Assembly: GCA_041685115.1 (NCBI GenBank)
Contig: JAWLGK010000006.1
Location: 98,356-162,355, forward strand
DNA from: JALOAT01 sp041685115
Lineage (GTDB): Bacteria > Pseudomonadota > Gammaproteobacteria > Thiohalomonadales > Thiohalomonadaceae
Reading direction: 5' to 3'
Length of the DNA: 64,000 bases
Numbering within the stretch: position 1 is the first letter of the stretch; the number at the start of each line of letters is the position of its first letter. Shown piece after piece: positions 40,921 to 49,657 of this stretch. The notes beneath the pieces are model-generated. The model ran no database searches. It worked only from the letters and a program-made list of their open reading frames with translations, and was not told where the DNA came from. Position numbers and translations under genes: made by a program.

Positions 40921-40962
40921 GGCGCCCCGCGGGCGCCGTGGTGAGGCGGGCACGGCCCGCCT
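40921..40962. other. Two adjacent GC-rich hairpins after the giant gene
   Basis: GGCGCCC (40921-40927) pairs with GGGCGCC (40931-40937) around CGC. AGGCGGGC (40944-40951) pairs with GCCCGCCT (40955-40962) around ACG. Both are perfect. They start 28 bases after the giant gene stop. No T tract follows, so they may be an interspersed palindromic (REP-like) element or an mRNA 3' stabiliser rather than an intrinsic terminator. Confidence 0.55.
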
Positions 40963-41077
40963 ATGCCGGATTGATGCCGCAGTGAACAGTATTTCGCAAC
41001 GCTTTTAGAACCAGGGTTGCGACGTCGTTGCAACGACCGACGAAGGTGCATTGAAAGACGGAAAGGGGAGAAGCTCG

Positions 41078-41902
41078 GTGAAGAAGTATGCAAAGTGGAT
41101 GGTGCCGGTGCTTTGCGCAATGGCACTGCTTTTCGGCTGTAGCGATCCAGACACGGTGGCCACGGTCGACGGGCGCAAGATCAGCCAGTCAGAGTTTCAG
41201 GCTTACCTGAAATTCAAGCGTGTCCCGGACCAGGACTCGGGGCGGGTGGAACGTGCGCTGGACGAATACGTCAGGCGCGAAGCCCTTACGGCGGCAATCG
41301 AAAAAACGGAACGGCTGGACAAACACCTCATGCGAGTCGAACTTGAGGAATTCCGGCGCCAGATGCTGATTGGTCGTTATTTTGAAGACTACTTGAAGGA
41401 GTCGGTCAGTGATGAAGGCGTGCGCAATCATTACGCGAAACATGCCGATCGGTATGAAGCCAAGAGTATCCGTGTCAGCCATATCCTCTTGCGCGTCGAT
41501 CCCAGGATGAGCGAAACCGAGCGCCAGGAAAAACTGACGCGAGCCCATGAGGCTTTCAGTCGGGTGCAAGCCGGCGAGGACTTTGCAAAGATCGCCAAGT
41601 CCTACTCCGAAGACAAGGTGTCCTCGCAAAAGGGCGGCGACCTGGGCTGGCTGCGCGAAGGCGCGGTCAATCCGGAGTTTTCCCGACGTCTGTTTGCCAT
41701 GCAGCCAGGGGATGTGTCCGAACCGTTCCTCACTCCTTTCGGGTTTCACGTGGCCAAGGTGGTGGAAGGGCCGCAGGTAATCAAGCGTCCCCTTGAGGCC
41801 GTGGAAGGCGAGATTCGTTATCAGCTGCGCAATGAAGCCAAGATGGCCGAGACGGAGCGGCTCCTTGCCGGAATTAAAATAAAGCGCAAGGACAAGAAGT
41901 GA
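41078..41902 (+). CDS. Periplasmic parvulin-type peptidyl-prolyl isomerase, lipoprotein
   Basis: This PpiC/SurA-type foldase would isomerise prolyl bonds of exported proteins. The GTG at 41078 has GGGGAG 7 bases upstream. A longer frame begins at TTG 41051 but spoils the signal peptide. The 274-residue product starts with a lipoprotein signal ending LLFGC, so lipidation is expected on Cys21. Serine at +2 predicts the outer membrane. An N-terminal SurA-like helical region with VDGRKISQSEFQAYL is followed by the parvulin domain (about 131-230): VSHILL, SEDKVSSQKGGDLGWL, F..PFGFHV. It overlaps the next gene by one base (TGATG). Its position directly after the giant gene suggests it helps fold that protein, which is inference. 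Confidence 0.9.
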   Translation: MKKYAKWMVPVLCAMALLFGCSDPDTVATVDGRKISQSEFQAYLKFKRVPDQDSGRVERALDEYVRREALTAAIEKTERLDKHLMRVELEEFRRQMLIGRYFEDYLKESVSDEGVRNHYAKHADRYEAKSIRVSHILLRVDPRMSETERQEKLTRAHEAFSRVQAGEDFAKIAKSYSEDKVSSQKGGDLGWLREGAVNPEFSRRLFAMQPGDVSEPFLTPFGFHVAKVVEGPQVIKRPLEAVEGEIRYQLRNEAKMAETERLLAGIKIKRKDKK

Positions 41903-42795
41903 TGCGGCTTACTGCGAAGACCGGAGCCGGTGCGGCGGTCGCCATTCTGGCGTTGGTGTCGGTGTTGACTTATCTCCTGACTGACGGGAGTTCCGAGCGC
42001 ATGGCACCGGGATTGGTGGTGCTCGCCAAGGTGAATGGTGAACCGATAACCGATGAAGATGTCGATCTTGCCCTGGAACGTACCTTCAGCACCGTGGACC
42101 TGATGTTGGCCGGTCAGGATCTGCGTGACAAGGTCCTGGACAGCCTCATCGCGAGTCGTGCAATGAAACAGGCCGTTGCCAAGGAAATGTCTGAGGAGGA
42201 GATAGAGGGTATTCGTCGCAAGGTGCGTGCCTACCAAGAGGAACTGTTCGTCAAAGAGTACCTGCAGCGCCACGCTGCGCCCGAACCCGTAACGGCGGAG
42301 ATGGTGGCTCAGTACTATGGCGAACATCCGGAGCAGTTTGGTGCAGAGGCTCTCCGGGATTTCGAACTGCTGAAAGCTCCAGCCAAACAGAACGAAGCAG
42401 CACGTGACAAGCTGCTCAATGCCATCCCGGCCATCCGCGGCGAGGTGAACTGGACCAAGGTTGCGAAAAGCCTGGCCGCACAGTATGGACTGCAGTACCA
42501 GCAGGGACGCAGCAAGACGGGGCTGTTGCACCCAAAGCTCGACGAGGCCCTGCAGCGCTTGGATAAGGGCGCCACGTCCGATGTGATTTACATCGATGGG
42601 CAATTGCACCTGGTACGGTTGCGCGACGTCACGCGTACGTCGCCGAAGCCCTTAAGCGAAGTCAGCGCAGATATCCGCAAGAAGCTCGCGCCTCGGCAGC
42701 TCAAAAAGGCCGTCCGTCAGTTATCGGAGCGCGCCAGGAGCGAAGCGGATGTCGAAATCCTGTCCGTATCGCGCGGGCCCATCCCAACACCTTGA
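41902..42795 (+). CDS. SurA/PpiC-like periplasmic foldase, membrane-anchored, divergent
   Basis: The 297-residue product has one N-terminal hydrophobic segment (about residues 9-27), a likely inner-membrane anchor or signal. A SurA-N-like helical domain follows, with VLAKVNGEPITDEDVDLAL and LDSLIASRAMKQAVAKEM. The parvulin part is degenerate: the HILL motif is missing, while GLLHPKLDEALQRLDKG and a final beta strand remain. It may therefore act as a chaperone without isomerase activity. ATG 41902 overlaps the stop of the upstream lipoprotein foldase. A GTG three bases earlier is an alternative start, and AAGGA lies at 41888-41892. The two genes are almost certainly co-translated. Confidence 0.8.
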   Translation: MRLTAKTGAGAAVAILALVSVLTYLLTDGSSERMAPGLVVLAKVNGEPITDEDVDLALERTFSTVDLMLAGQDLRDKVLDSLIASRAMKQAVAKEMSEEEIEGIRRKVRAYQEELFVKEYLQRHAAPEPVTAEMVAQYYGEHPEQFGAEALRDFELLKAPAKQNEAARDKLLNAIPAIRGEVNWTKVAKSLAAQYGLQYQQGRSKTGLLHPKLDEALQRLDKGATSDVIYIDGQLHLVRLRDVTRTSPKPLSEVSADIRKKLAPRQLKKAVRQLSERARSEADVEILSVSRGPIPTP

Positions 42796-42854
42796 CCAGG
42801 GAATGGTGACGCACACCGGTTTTGATGTGCCAAAAACAACAATGAGAGGACGTT

Positions 42855-43136
42855 ATGATTCATCGATGCTTAACAGGTGTTCTTGCTCTGCTTGTGATGG
42901 TGCCAGTGGTCCATGGCGCCACAATGTGCGAATCGCACTACGAAGCGGCCGTTACCGCACTCGCGGACAGTGCACTGGACCGCGGTTCCAGCCGGAAACT
43001 CATGAGCCATGTGGATAACGCGTGGCGCATGAGTGGTTGCGGTTATACGGCCGCTGCCGTTCACCAGCTCGATTCGCTTGCGCTCGCGGGGTCTGTGGCC
43101 AAGCTGCTGTCGGGGGATACTTGCGATGAGGAATAA
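42855..43136 (+). CDS. Small exported protein of unknown function (93 residues)
   Basis: ATG 42855 is preceded by GAGAGGA (42844-42850). The product has a clear Sec signal peptide (hydrophobic core LTGVLALLVMVPVVHGA) and a mature part of about 70 residues with three cysteines (in TMCESH, SGCGY and DTCDEE). I do not recognise the family. It lies between the foldase pair and the MshQ-like surface protein, so a periplasmic accessory role is plausible but unproven. Confidence 0.75.
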   Translation: MIHRCLTGVLALLVMVPVVHGATMCESHYEAAVTALADSALDRGSSRKLMSHVDNAWRMSGCGYTAAAVHQLDSLALAGSVAKLLSGDTCDEE

Positions 43137-43210
43137 CATCAGCAATCGTGCAGTTCGCGCATCCAGAGGAATCGCAGGGCAGAGCAAGCGGTAGTGTATG
43201 AGATAAATCC

Positions 43211-46200
43211 ATGAGTATGGGTTGTACGGAAAAAGCCAGCGGAATCTACTCACGATTGAGCGCGCGCGTGCCTAACGCCGGTCACAGCCGCCGGCTGCGC
43301 CTCATGGCTGCGCTGCTCGCGATCGTGTTTTCCTCGGCTGCTGCAGCTACGCCCCAATCCTGTGACGCGCTTTTTCCCGGCGGAATGCAAAGTCATCACA
43401 AGAAGGGTCAGATCAGCTTCGGCTGGAACGCGCAATTGCTGAACAATCCCAGTGAACGGCTCATGGTTGCCAAGGTTAAAGATACTTGGTTGTCCTTGGT
43501 GTCCAGTTGCGGCAGCACTGCGTGTGTAGCCGGCGGCGGAAGTGCCGGCACAATGGAACCGGAGATCGATGCCGGCGGGAGCAAGATGGACGTGCAGGTT
43601 GGCTATCGCAAGAAAGCCACATTGGGCGCGGATCAAACGGCCCATTACAGGAACGTAACGGTGGGTGCCGAAGCCAGGTTGGATGTGAGCCCCCAACTTT
43701 CCACCTACCGTATCAAGAAGCTCCACTTGGGCTATGCGTCCGCCCTGAATCTCGTTCCGGGAGATTACTGGCTTGAGCAACTGACACTGGATAGCAATGC
43801 GCGCATCAATGTCCTGGGGAATGGAACAGCGCGGATTTTCGTAAAAAACAAGGTGACATTCCCGTGGCAGTCATCGGTCAATATGGGCGACGGCAACACA
43901 CCGGGCGAAGCCGGGCGACTTTTCATTTATAGCGGCGGTAACGTGAAACTCGACGGCTCGGCACAAGTCGCTGCCATCGTATACGCCAGGCAGCAACTCG
44001 TGCTCGGGTATGATGCGAGGTTATATGGCGCTGCGAGCTTCCATAACGCCACGCTCGACACCTCGGCCCGGGTTTACTACCAGGCCGACGCAGCCTCACG
44101 CGGCAATCTAACAGGGATATGCGGTGAGTCGACGCCCCTGCCCGACATGGATGGCGACGGTATACCGGATGAACAGGACATCGATATCGACGGAGACGGC
44201 ATCGGAAATCACTTCGAGGTGCTAGCGGGTACGGATCCACGCGATCCCCACAACACGCCTGTGGACGACGATGCCAACGGCGTTCCTGATGTATTCGAAA
44301 CCCATGATCGGTCCACGGCGTGCCGCGCCGCGTTTCCCAATGCAGCACAAACCCACGGCGAAGAGGGTAGCGTGGAATTTCACTATGACGCGCGGCTCAT
44401 CGGACCGCGCAGCGATGTGCTCTACACACCCAAGGTAACCATCAAGAGTCAGTCACCCACGCCAACTTGCGGGGTCACGCAGTGTCGCGCCCTCACAATC
44501 CCAGTGGAAGCCTTGGACGCAGGCGAGTTCCGCAAAGCCAAGTCTAATCAGAAAATAGTGGTCCCATGGCTGACTTCGGCGAAATTGGGCGCGGACGGGG
44601 TTTCCGAGTACAAGGAAATCAAAGTGGCTTCCCTGGCGACGGTGACGCTTGAGCACGAAACGGGCGGCTATCGTATTGGCAAGTTGTCATTGGGCTATAA
44701 CGGTGTTCTCAAACTGGCTCCGGGCGATTACTGGATCGAGCGACTGGATCTCGATGCACTGGCCTCGGTGAAAGTGGTAGGGGAGGGCACGGCCAGGCTC
44801 TTTGTGAAGAATGCACTGAGAATCCCTTTTCAGGCCATGCTCAACGCCGATACCAGCGATCCCGCTCGGCTGGTGCTTTACGTGTATGACGACGTAACCT
44901 TTTCAACCAACAGCGAGACGCATGCGCTGGTCTATGCCCATAGCAAGGCATCGTTGGACTACCGGGCGCACGTCCATGGCGGGGTTACGGCCAAGTCAGT
45001 AACGCTGCACACCGGTTCCCGCATCACCTACATGCCCGAAGCCGCGACGGATGCGGATTTTGGTGAACTCTGCGAAGTGTCCACCACGCCGGATGAGACG
45101 CCGCCCCAGTTGAACGTGATTCCGCCGCCGCATGAAACCCAGGATGCGGCTGTCGTGCTCACCGGCACGGTGACTGAACCGCTGCCCGGCAGTGGCGTGG
45201 CCTCGGTGAAGGTGCTCTCGACCCATGCGGGTGAAATTGCTGCAGTCTTGAGTGGCGACAGTTTCACGGCTCAGGTGCCGCTGGCACTGGGCGACAACGC
45301 TTTGGAAGTCATCGCCGCCGATCGCGCCGGAAACAACGTGAGCGTGACCGTCTCCGTGCGGCGGATGTCTCCGGCGCGCATTGTTGCGGTGCAACCGCCG
45401 AACGGTTCGGAAGTGGCCGAATCGTCCGTCGCCTTGAGCGGAGAAGTCCACACGGCCTGGCCGTTATCGCAGGTCAGTTTCCATGTGGGCGACACGCAGC
45501 TGCCATTGAGCGAGAGCGGCGCTGGCGTCTATCGATTCGGAACCAGCCTGACCTTGCAGGTCGGCGCCAACACTGTGCCGTTGCGGGCGGTTACGCCCGA
45601 CGGCACCGAAACCCAGAGCCTGACCATTGTCTACACTCCGCCGCCGGACCTGACGCCGCCCGTACTGCACATCAACAACCCGGATGGGCAGGTCGTGGAA
45701 GCGGCTTCGGTATCGATTACCGGGACGGTATCCGACCCAGTGCAACACTACAGCGGTGTGGCGTCGGTGGTGGTGCGCTCAGTCCATGCAGGTGAGATTC
45801 CAGCCACACTTGGCGCTGAGACATTCACCGCGCAGATCCCGCTCGCACTGGGGGATAATGCGCTTGAGATTATCGCGCGCGATCATTCCGGCAACGTCAG
45901 CAGCGCAGGACTGTCCGTGCGCCGGATCTCCCCGGCACGGTTTGTGTCGGTTCAACCGCCCGGTGGTTCCGAGTTGTCGGAAGAGAATGTCACCGTGAAT
46001 GGTGAAATCCACACTGATTGGCCCCTGGAACAGGTCCGTTTCCATCTCAATGATGCGGAACTGCCGTTGAGCGAAGCGGGGCCGGGTGTCTATCGTTTCC
46101 AAACCCAACTCACCCTGCAGGTCGGTGCAAACACCGTGGCACTGCGTGCCGTCACACCCGACGGCACGAAAATCCATACCGTAAACCTGGTGTTCACCCC

Positions 46201-48817
46201 GCCGCCGGATGAAACGCCTCCCAACCTGCACGTCAACAACCCGGACGGACAAAACGTGGAAGCACCGTCTGTGCTGATTACAGGCACGGTGTCCGATCCC
46301 GTGCAGTATTACAGCGGTATGGACTCGGTGACGATCGCTTCGGATCGCTACGCGGGCACTTCATTTGCCGCCCAGATCCAGGGGACAGCATTCCAGGCCG
46401 AGATTCCGCTCGCGCTGGAGGCCAATCGCCTTACCATCGTCGCCCGCGATCTGTCCGGCAACGCCACGACCGTCCACCGGCTCATTACGCGTACTTCGCC
46501 GCTGGAAATCAGCGGCATCGCGCCCGCAGACGGTTCCGTCATTACCAGCGACACCACCACCATCAGCGGCGAAGTGCGCACACAGCATCCGCCGGAAGCG
46601 GTGCGCGTTTCCCTGGGCGACTGGCAAACCACCCTCAACGGCACCGGCACGAACGGCGTGTACGGCTTCACTCTCCAGGGCGTACCGCTGCAACTGGGAA
46701 GCAACACCTTCCTGATCCAGGTGCAGGCCCCCGACAAGACGGCCCAGCACACCCTGACACTGAATCATACGCCCGAGGACCCCGAGTCCATTCCGGCGCC
46801 CGTGCTCGACGTGATCGCGCCCGTGCCCGGAAGTCTGCTCAGCGATGCCGCCTTCCGTCTGAAGGGACGGGTGCAGAGCCAGGGTGGACCGGCCACCGTG
46901 ACCATCGACGGCCGCCCGTATGATGGCGTCACCGCGAGCCGCACCGATTATTATTTCGACGATCTGATCGTGTTCCCGGAAGGGCAGGACTCGGTCAGCG
47001 TACGTCTGCAGGCCACCGACACGCTCGGAAAGACTACAGTCCGGGACCTTACTTATCACCGCGACAGTCACGCCCCCGAGATTCTGTTGAATCAATCCCT
47101 GGCCGTGCTGCCTGCGGTGAATCCGGTCATGGAATCGCCTTACCGGTTGAGCGGTACCGTGGTCGACGACAACCTGACCAGTGTTTCCCTCAATGACCAA
47201 CCGATCAGCGTGCGTCCGGGTGGCATGGCAGGGCACTACGATTTCACTGTGGCCGTGCCCATACCCCCCGGCACCGACGTGCCCCTGAACTTTGTGGCTC
47301 GCGACCTGAGCGGTAACCGTTCAGCCGTCGAATACCTGCTGCGTTCCGAGGCGCAGGCGGGTGTGACACCGTTGCTGCCTGGCGAAGGCGCTCAGTTTCT
47401 CAGCCGCGGCGAGCCGGTTGCGGTGCAAGTGGCTGCGCGCCTGTCCTCTGCAAGCGAGGGCATGCGCGCAGTGGCACACGTCGGCGGCCAGCCCGTTACG
47501 CTCGCCCTCAGCGGCACCCTGGCGAGCGGCGAACTGCAATTGCCCGGAACTGCCGGCAGCTACATCATCGTCTATGAGCTGTACGATGCGGCACAGCATC
47601 TCATTGCCTCGGTTTCGCGCCAGGTGAAGGTCGTCGCCGAGGAGGAAGTGGCGTTGCAGTTGCTGCGGCACGAACCGGAGAACGGCGCGGGGAACATAGA
47701 ACCCAACCAGCCGGTGGAATTGCATTTCAACCGTGCCATCGATCCCGCCCTGCTGATGGTGCAAGTGCGCGAAACACTGCATGGTCACACCTACGTGAAC
47801 AACGATCCGCCCGGTGTCGATTTCCTGCGCGCGGCAGGTTACCAGTTGCAGGAGGTCCACCGCGACCTGGAACCCGTGCCTGGCGTTGTGTCGGTACTGC
47901 CAGGCAATCAGAGCGCCGGTTTCTATCCGTCGCGCCATTACGGTTTCCATGCCGACATCTATGTGGATGTGAATTACGACGGCAACGAGCTGGGTCGGTT
48001 CCTGTTCAAGGTGCGCCGGTTGCCCACGTTCATCGTGGGCGGCGTGAAGGATCAGTTCGGACAGCCGTTGAAGGGCATAAGGGTGACCCTGGCCGGACGC
48101 ACGGCCGTGACCAATGGCGACGGCGGTTTCGCATTCGGCTTCCAGGAACAGCCGGGTCGCGAAATTTCCGGCGGCCGTCACCAACTGGTGATCAATCCAG
48201 AGTTTGCCAGCCCCGGCTACGGTACCGCGGTGCGCTCGGTGAATGTGCAGGAGGGCCGCAGGAACGAACTGCCTCTGCTTACCCTGACGGAACTCCATCC
48301 TGAAGTGCCGTTCCAGTTGATTGCCAGCGGCCGACCGGACGTGCGACTCGCCGGCGACGAACTGCAACTGGACCTTTCCGAGGCACGCCTGCTGTTCGCC
48401 AACGGGCGCACCAGCGGCGAGGCGCAGGTGCAGTTCTTCCCATACGAGCAATTGGGCACGGCCGTGTTGCCGGGAGCGCAGCCCCTTTGGGCTTTCGCGA
48501 CCCAACCGAGGGGGATCCGCGTGGAAGGGAAGGTCGGCATCGGCATACAGATGCCGGCCCTGGCCGGCGGTTACGAGTACATCCTGCCGGACACCGAGTA
48601 TGTGGTGCTGGTCGGCTTCGACCCAGAGCGCGAAGTGATCAGCCCCATCGGCATCGGCCGTATCGACAACCACAGGGTCGTAAGCGTGGGCAAGGTGCCG
48701 CTGCAAACTCTCGATTACATCGGGTACGCGCTGGTAGTGCCGTCATTGCAGCCGTTGCTCGGCGAAATCGCCGCAGGCACCAAGAGCCTTCACGACCTGC
48801 TGGCAGCGCTGCGGTGA
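43211..48817 (+). CDS. Large MshQ-like surface protein with tandem Ig-like repeats (1868 residues)
   Basis: A signal peptide (core LMAALLAIVFSSAAA) is followed by two MshQ-type N-terminal domains (about 51-304 and 368-620). Each has C..(L/A)FP.. .QSH/QTH, an SCG...C motif, L.PGDYW(L/I)E.L.LD and GTAR(I/L)FVKN. A TSP3 calcium-binding linker (about 312-363, DMDGDGIPDEQDIDIDGDGI) joins them. Residues 628-1188 are three tandem units of about 185 residues, each with two Ig-like domains starting near 45092, 45647 and 46208. Further Ig-like and Big_5-like domains follow, then a carboxypeptidase-regulatory-like domain (about 1607-1690, VKDQFGQPLKGIRVTLAG). MshQ belongs to mannose-sensitive pilus loci, but no other msh genes are visible. 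The role is probably surface adhesion. The stop codon lies inside the first palindromic repeat downstream. Confidence 0.85.
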   Translation: MSMGCTEKASGIYSRLSARVPNAGHSRRLRLMAALLAIVFSSAAAATPQSCDALFPGGMQSHHKKGQISFGWNAQLLNNPSERLMVAKVKDTWLSLVSSCGSTACVAGGGSAGTMEPEIDAGGSKMDVQVGYRKKATLGADQTAHYRNVTVGAEARLDVSPQLSTYRIKKLHLGYASALNLVPGDYWLEQLTLDSNARINVLGNGTARIFVKNKVTFPWQSSVNMGDGNTPGEAGRLFIYSGGNVKLDGSAQVAAIVYARQQLVLGYDARLYGAASFHNATLDTSARVYYQADAASRGNLTGICGESTPLPDMDGDGIPDEQDIDIDGDGIGNHFEVLAGTDPRDPHNTPVDDDANGVPDVFETHDRSTACRAAFPNAAQTHGEEGSVEFHYDARLIGPRSDVLYTPKVTIKSQSPTPTCGVTQCRALTIPVEALDAGEFRKAKSNQKIVVPWLTSAKLGADGVSEYKEIKVASLATVTLEHETGGYRIGKLSLGYNGVLKLAPGDYWIERLDLDALASVKVVGEGTARLFVKNALRIPFQAMLNADTSDPARLVLYVYDDVTFSTNSETHALVYAHSKASLDYRAHVHGGVTAKSVTLHTGSRITYMPEAATDADFGELCEVSTTPDETPPQLNVIPPPHETQDAAVVLTGTVTEPLPGSGVASVKVLSTHAGEIAAVLSGDSFTAQVPLALGDNALEVIAADRAGNNVSVTVSVRRMSPARIVAVQPPNGSEVAESSVALSGEVHTAWPLSQVSFHVGDTQLPLSESGAGVYRFGTSLTLQVGANTVPLRAVTPDGTETQSLTIVYTPPPDLTPPVLHINNPDGQVVEAASVSITGTVSDPVQHYSGVASVVVRSVHAGEIPATLGAETFTAQIPLALGDNALEIIARDHSGNVSSAGLSVRRISPARFVSVQPPGGSELSEENVTVNGEIHTDWPLEQVRFHLNDAELPLSEAGPGVYRFQTQLTLQVGANTVALRAVTPDGTKIHTVNLVFTPPPDETPPNLHVNNPDGQNVEAPSVLITGTVSDPVQYYSGMDSVTIASDRYAGTSFAAQIQGTAFQAEIPLALEANRLTIVARDLSGNATTVHRLITRTSPLEISGIAPADGSVITSDTTTISGEVRTQHPPEAVRVSLGDWQTTLNGTGTNGVYGFTLQGVPLQLGSNTFLIQVQAPDKTAQHTLTLNHTPEDPESIPAPVLDVIAPVPGSLLSDAAFRLKGRVQSQGGPATVTIDGRPYDGVTASRTDYYFDDLIVFPEGQDSVSVRLQATDTLGKTTVRDLTYHRDSHAPEILLNQSLAVLPAVNPVMESPYRLSGTVVDDNLTSVSLNDQPISVRPGGMAGHYDFTVAVPIPPGTDVPLNFVARDLSGNRSAVEYLLRSEAQAGVTPLLPGEGAQFLSRGEPVAVQVAARLSSASEGMRAVAHVGGQPVTLALSGTLASGELQLPGTAGSYIIVYELYDAAQHLIASVSRQVKVVAEEEVALQLLRHEPENGAGNIEPNQPVELHFNRAIDPALLMVQVRETLHGHTYVNNDPPGVDFLRAAGYQLQEVHRDLEPVPGVVSVLPGNQSAGFYPSRHYGFHADIYVDVNYDGNELGRFLFKVRRLPTFIVGGVKDQFGQPLKGIRVTLAGRTAVTNGDGGFAFGFQEQPGREISGGRHQLVINPEFASPGYGTAVRSVNVQEGRRNELPLLTLTELHPEVPFQLIASGRPDVRLAGDELQLDLSEARLLFANGRTSGEAQVQFFPYEQLGTAVLPGAQPLWAFATQPRGIRVEGKVGIGIQMPALAGGYEYILPDTEYVVLVGFDPEREVISPIGIGRIDNHRVVSVGKVPLQTLDYIGYALVVPSLQPLLGEIAAGTKSLHDLLAALR

Positions 48818-49085
48818 GGGGAGATGACTCTCGCCAAGGCGCAAAGACGCCAAGGAGGAATCTTGGACTTCTTTGCGCCTTGGCGCCTTGGCGAGAGGTT
48901 CATGGTTGCGTGAGGGGAGATGACTCTCGCCAAGGCGCAAAGACGCCAAGGAGGAATCTTGGACTTCTTTGCGCCTTGGCGCCTTGGCGAGAGCATTCAT
49001 GGTTGCGATGAGGGGAGATGACTCTCGCCAAGGCGCGAAGACGCCAAGGAGGAATCTTGGACTTCTTTGCGCCTTGGCGAGAGAC
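48815..49085. repeat. Three tandem palindromic repeat units (about 96-98 bases each)
   Basis: Units start at 48815, 48911 and 49009. Each begins TGAGGGGAGATGACTC, then TCTCGCCAAGGCGCAAAG, an AGGAATCTTGGACTT core, and CTTTGCGCCTTGGCGAGA, the reverse complement of the left arm. Units 1 and 2 have an extra CCTTGGCG in the right arm. Unit 3 lacks it and has one substitution in the left arm. The TGA of the first unit is the stop codon of the upstream surface-protein gene. The short frames encoded here (...APWRE..., ...RQGAK...) are repeat translations, not genes. Confidence 0.9.
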
Positions 49086-49100
49086 ACAAGGAAGACAGCT

Positions 49101-49490
49101 ATGACTGAGGACGAAATCGGCAAACAGATTGTTGATGTCGCCGTTCAAGTGCACCGCGAACTCGGCCCTGGTCTGCTTGAGTCGGTGTATGAGGCGATCC
49201 TTGCGCATGAGCTACTCGGCCGAGGTTTGCAGGTACTGCGGCAGGTTCCCGTCGCCATCGAATACCGTGGCGTCAGATTCGAAGACGCTTTTCGGGCCGA
49301 CCTGATCATTGGCGGTAAGGTGATCGTGGAGATAAAGTCCGTTGAAAGGGTCAGCAACGCACACAAGAAACAACTCCTCACTTACCTGCGGCTCACCGAT
49401 ATGCGACTGGGCTACTTGCTCAATTTTGGCGAAGCATTGATGAAGCACGGAATCACACGCACCGCCAATCGCCTGGCAGAAGAAACATGA
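49101..49490 (+). CDS. GxxExxY family protein (PD-(D/E)XK-like fold)
   Basis: The 129-residue product carries the family signature GLLESVY, RADLIIGGKVIVEIK (aspartate then E-x-K, as in PD-(D/E)XK nuclease-like proteins) and the tail motif GYLLNFG. ATG 49101 follows AAGGAAG (49088-49094). A longer frame starting at 48969 runs through the palindromic repeats and is rejected. The function of this widespread family is not established. Similarity to nucleases suggests nucleic-acid binding or cutting. The gene is flanked on both sides by copies of the same palindromic repeat, so gene and repeats may move as one unit. Confidence 0.9.
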   Translation: MTEDEIGKQIVDVAVQVHRELGPGLLESVYEAILAHELLGRGLQVLRQVPVAIEYRGVRFEDAFRADLIIGGKVIVEIKSVERVSNAHKKQLLTYLRLTDMRLGYLLNFGEALMKHGITRTANRLAEET

Positions 49491-49550
49491 ATAGTACAGT
49501 TCTGAAACACGTGCTCCCGCCAAGGTGCCAAGACGCCAAGGGAGAAGTAT

Positions 49551-49623
49551 TCTCGCCAAGGCGCAAAGACGCCAAGAAAAAATACCTTCTTCGTTTTCTT
49601 GGCGCCTTTGCGCCTTGGCGAGA
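49551..49623. repeat. Long near-perfect inverted repeat upstream of the toxin gene
   Basis: A 30-base arm (49551-49580) matches the reverse complement of 49594-49623 at 29 of 30 positions, around a 13-base loop. The outer 18 bases are the same palindrome arm as in the tandem repeats at 48815-49085. A partial arm precedes it at about 49515-49541. The A-rich and T-rich ends next to the loop add to the stem. It ends 34 bases before the chosen start of the large toxin-like gene, so its RNA hairpin could influence expression of that gene. Confidence 0.88.
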
Positions 49624-49657
49624 GCACTTTTTCTTCGCCCCCTGGCGAAAATTCCTC

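Noticed and set aside
48815..49085. CRISPR array
   Set aside because: The units are long head-to-tail palindromes of 96-98 bases with no unique spacers of constant length and no cas genes nearby.
48743..49123. Open frames in the tandem palindromes, on both strands
   Set aside because: They are translations of the palindromic repeat (APWRE/RQGAK phrases), with no independent start signals.
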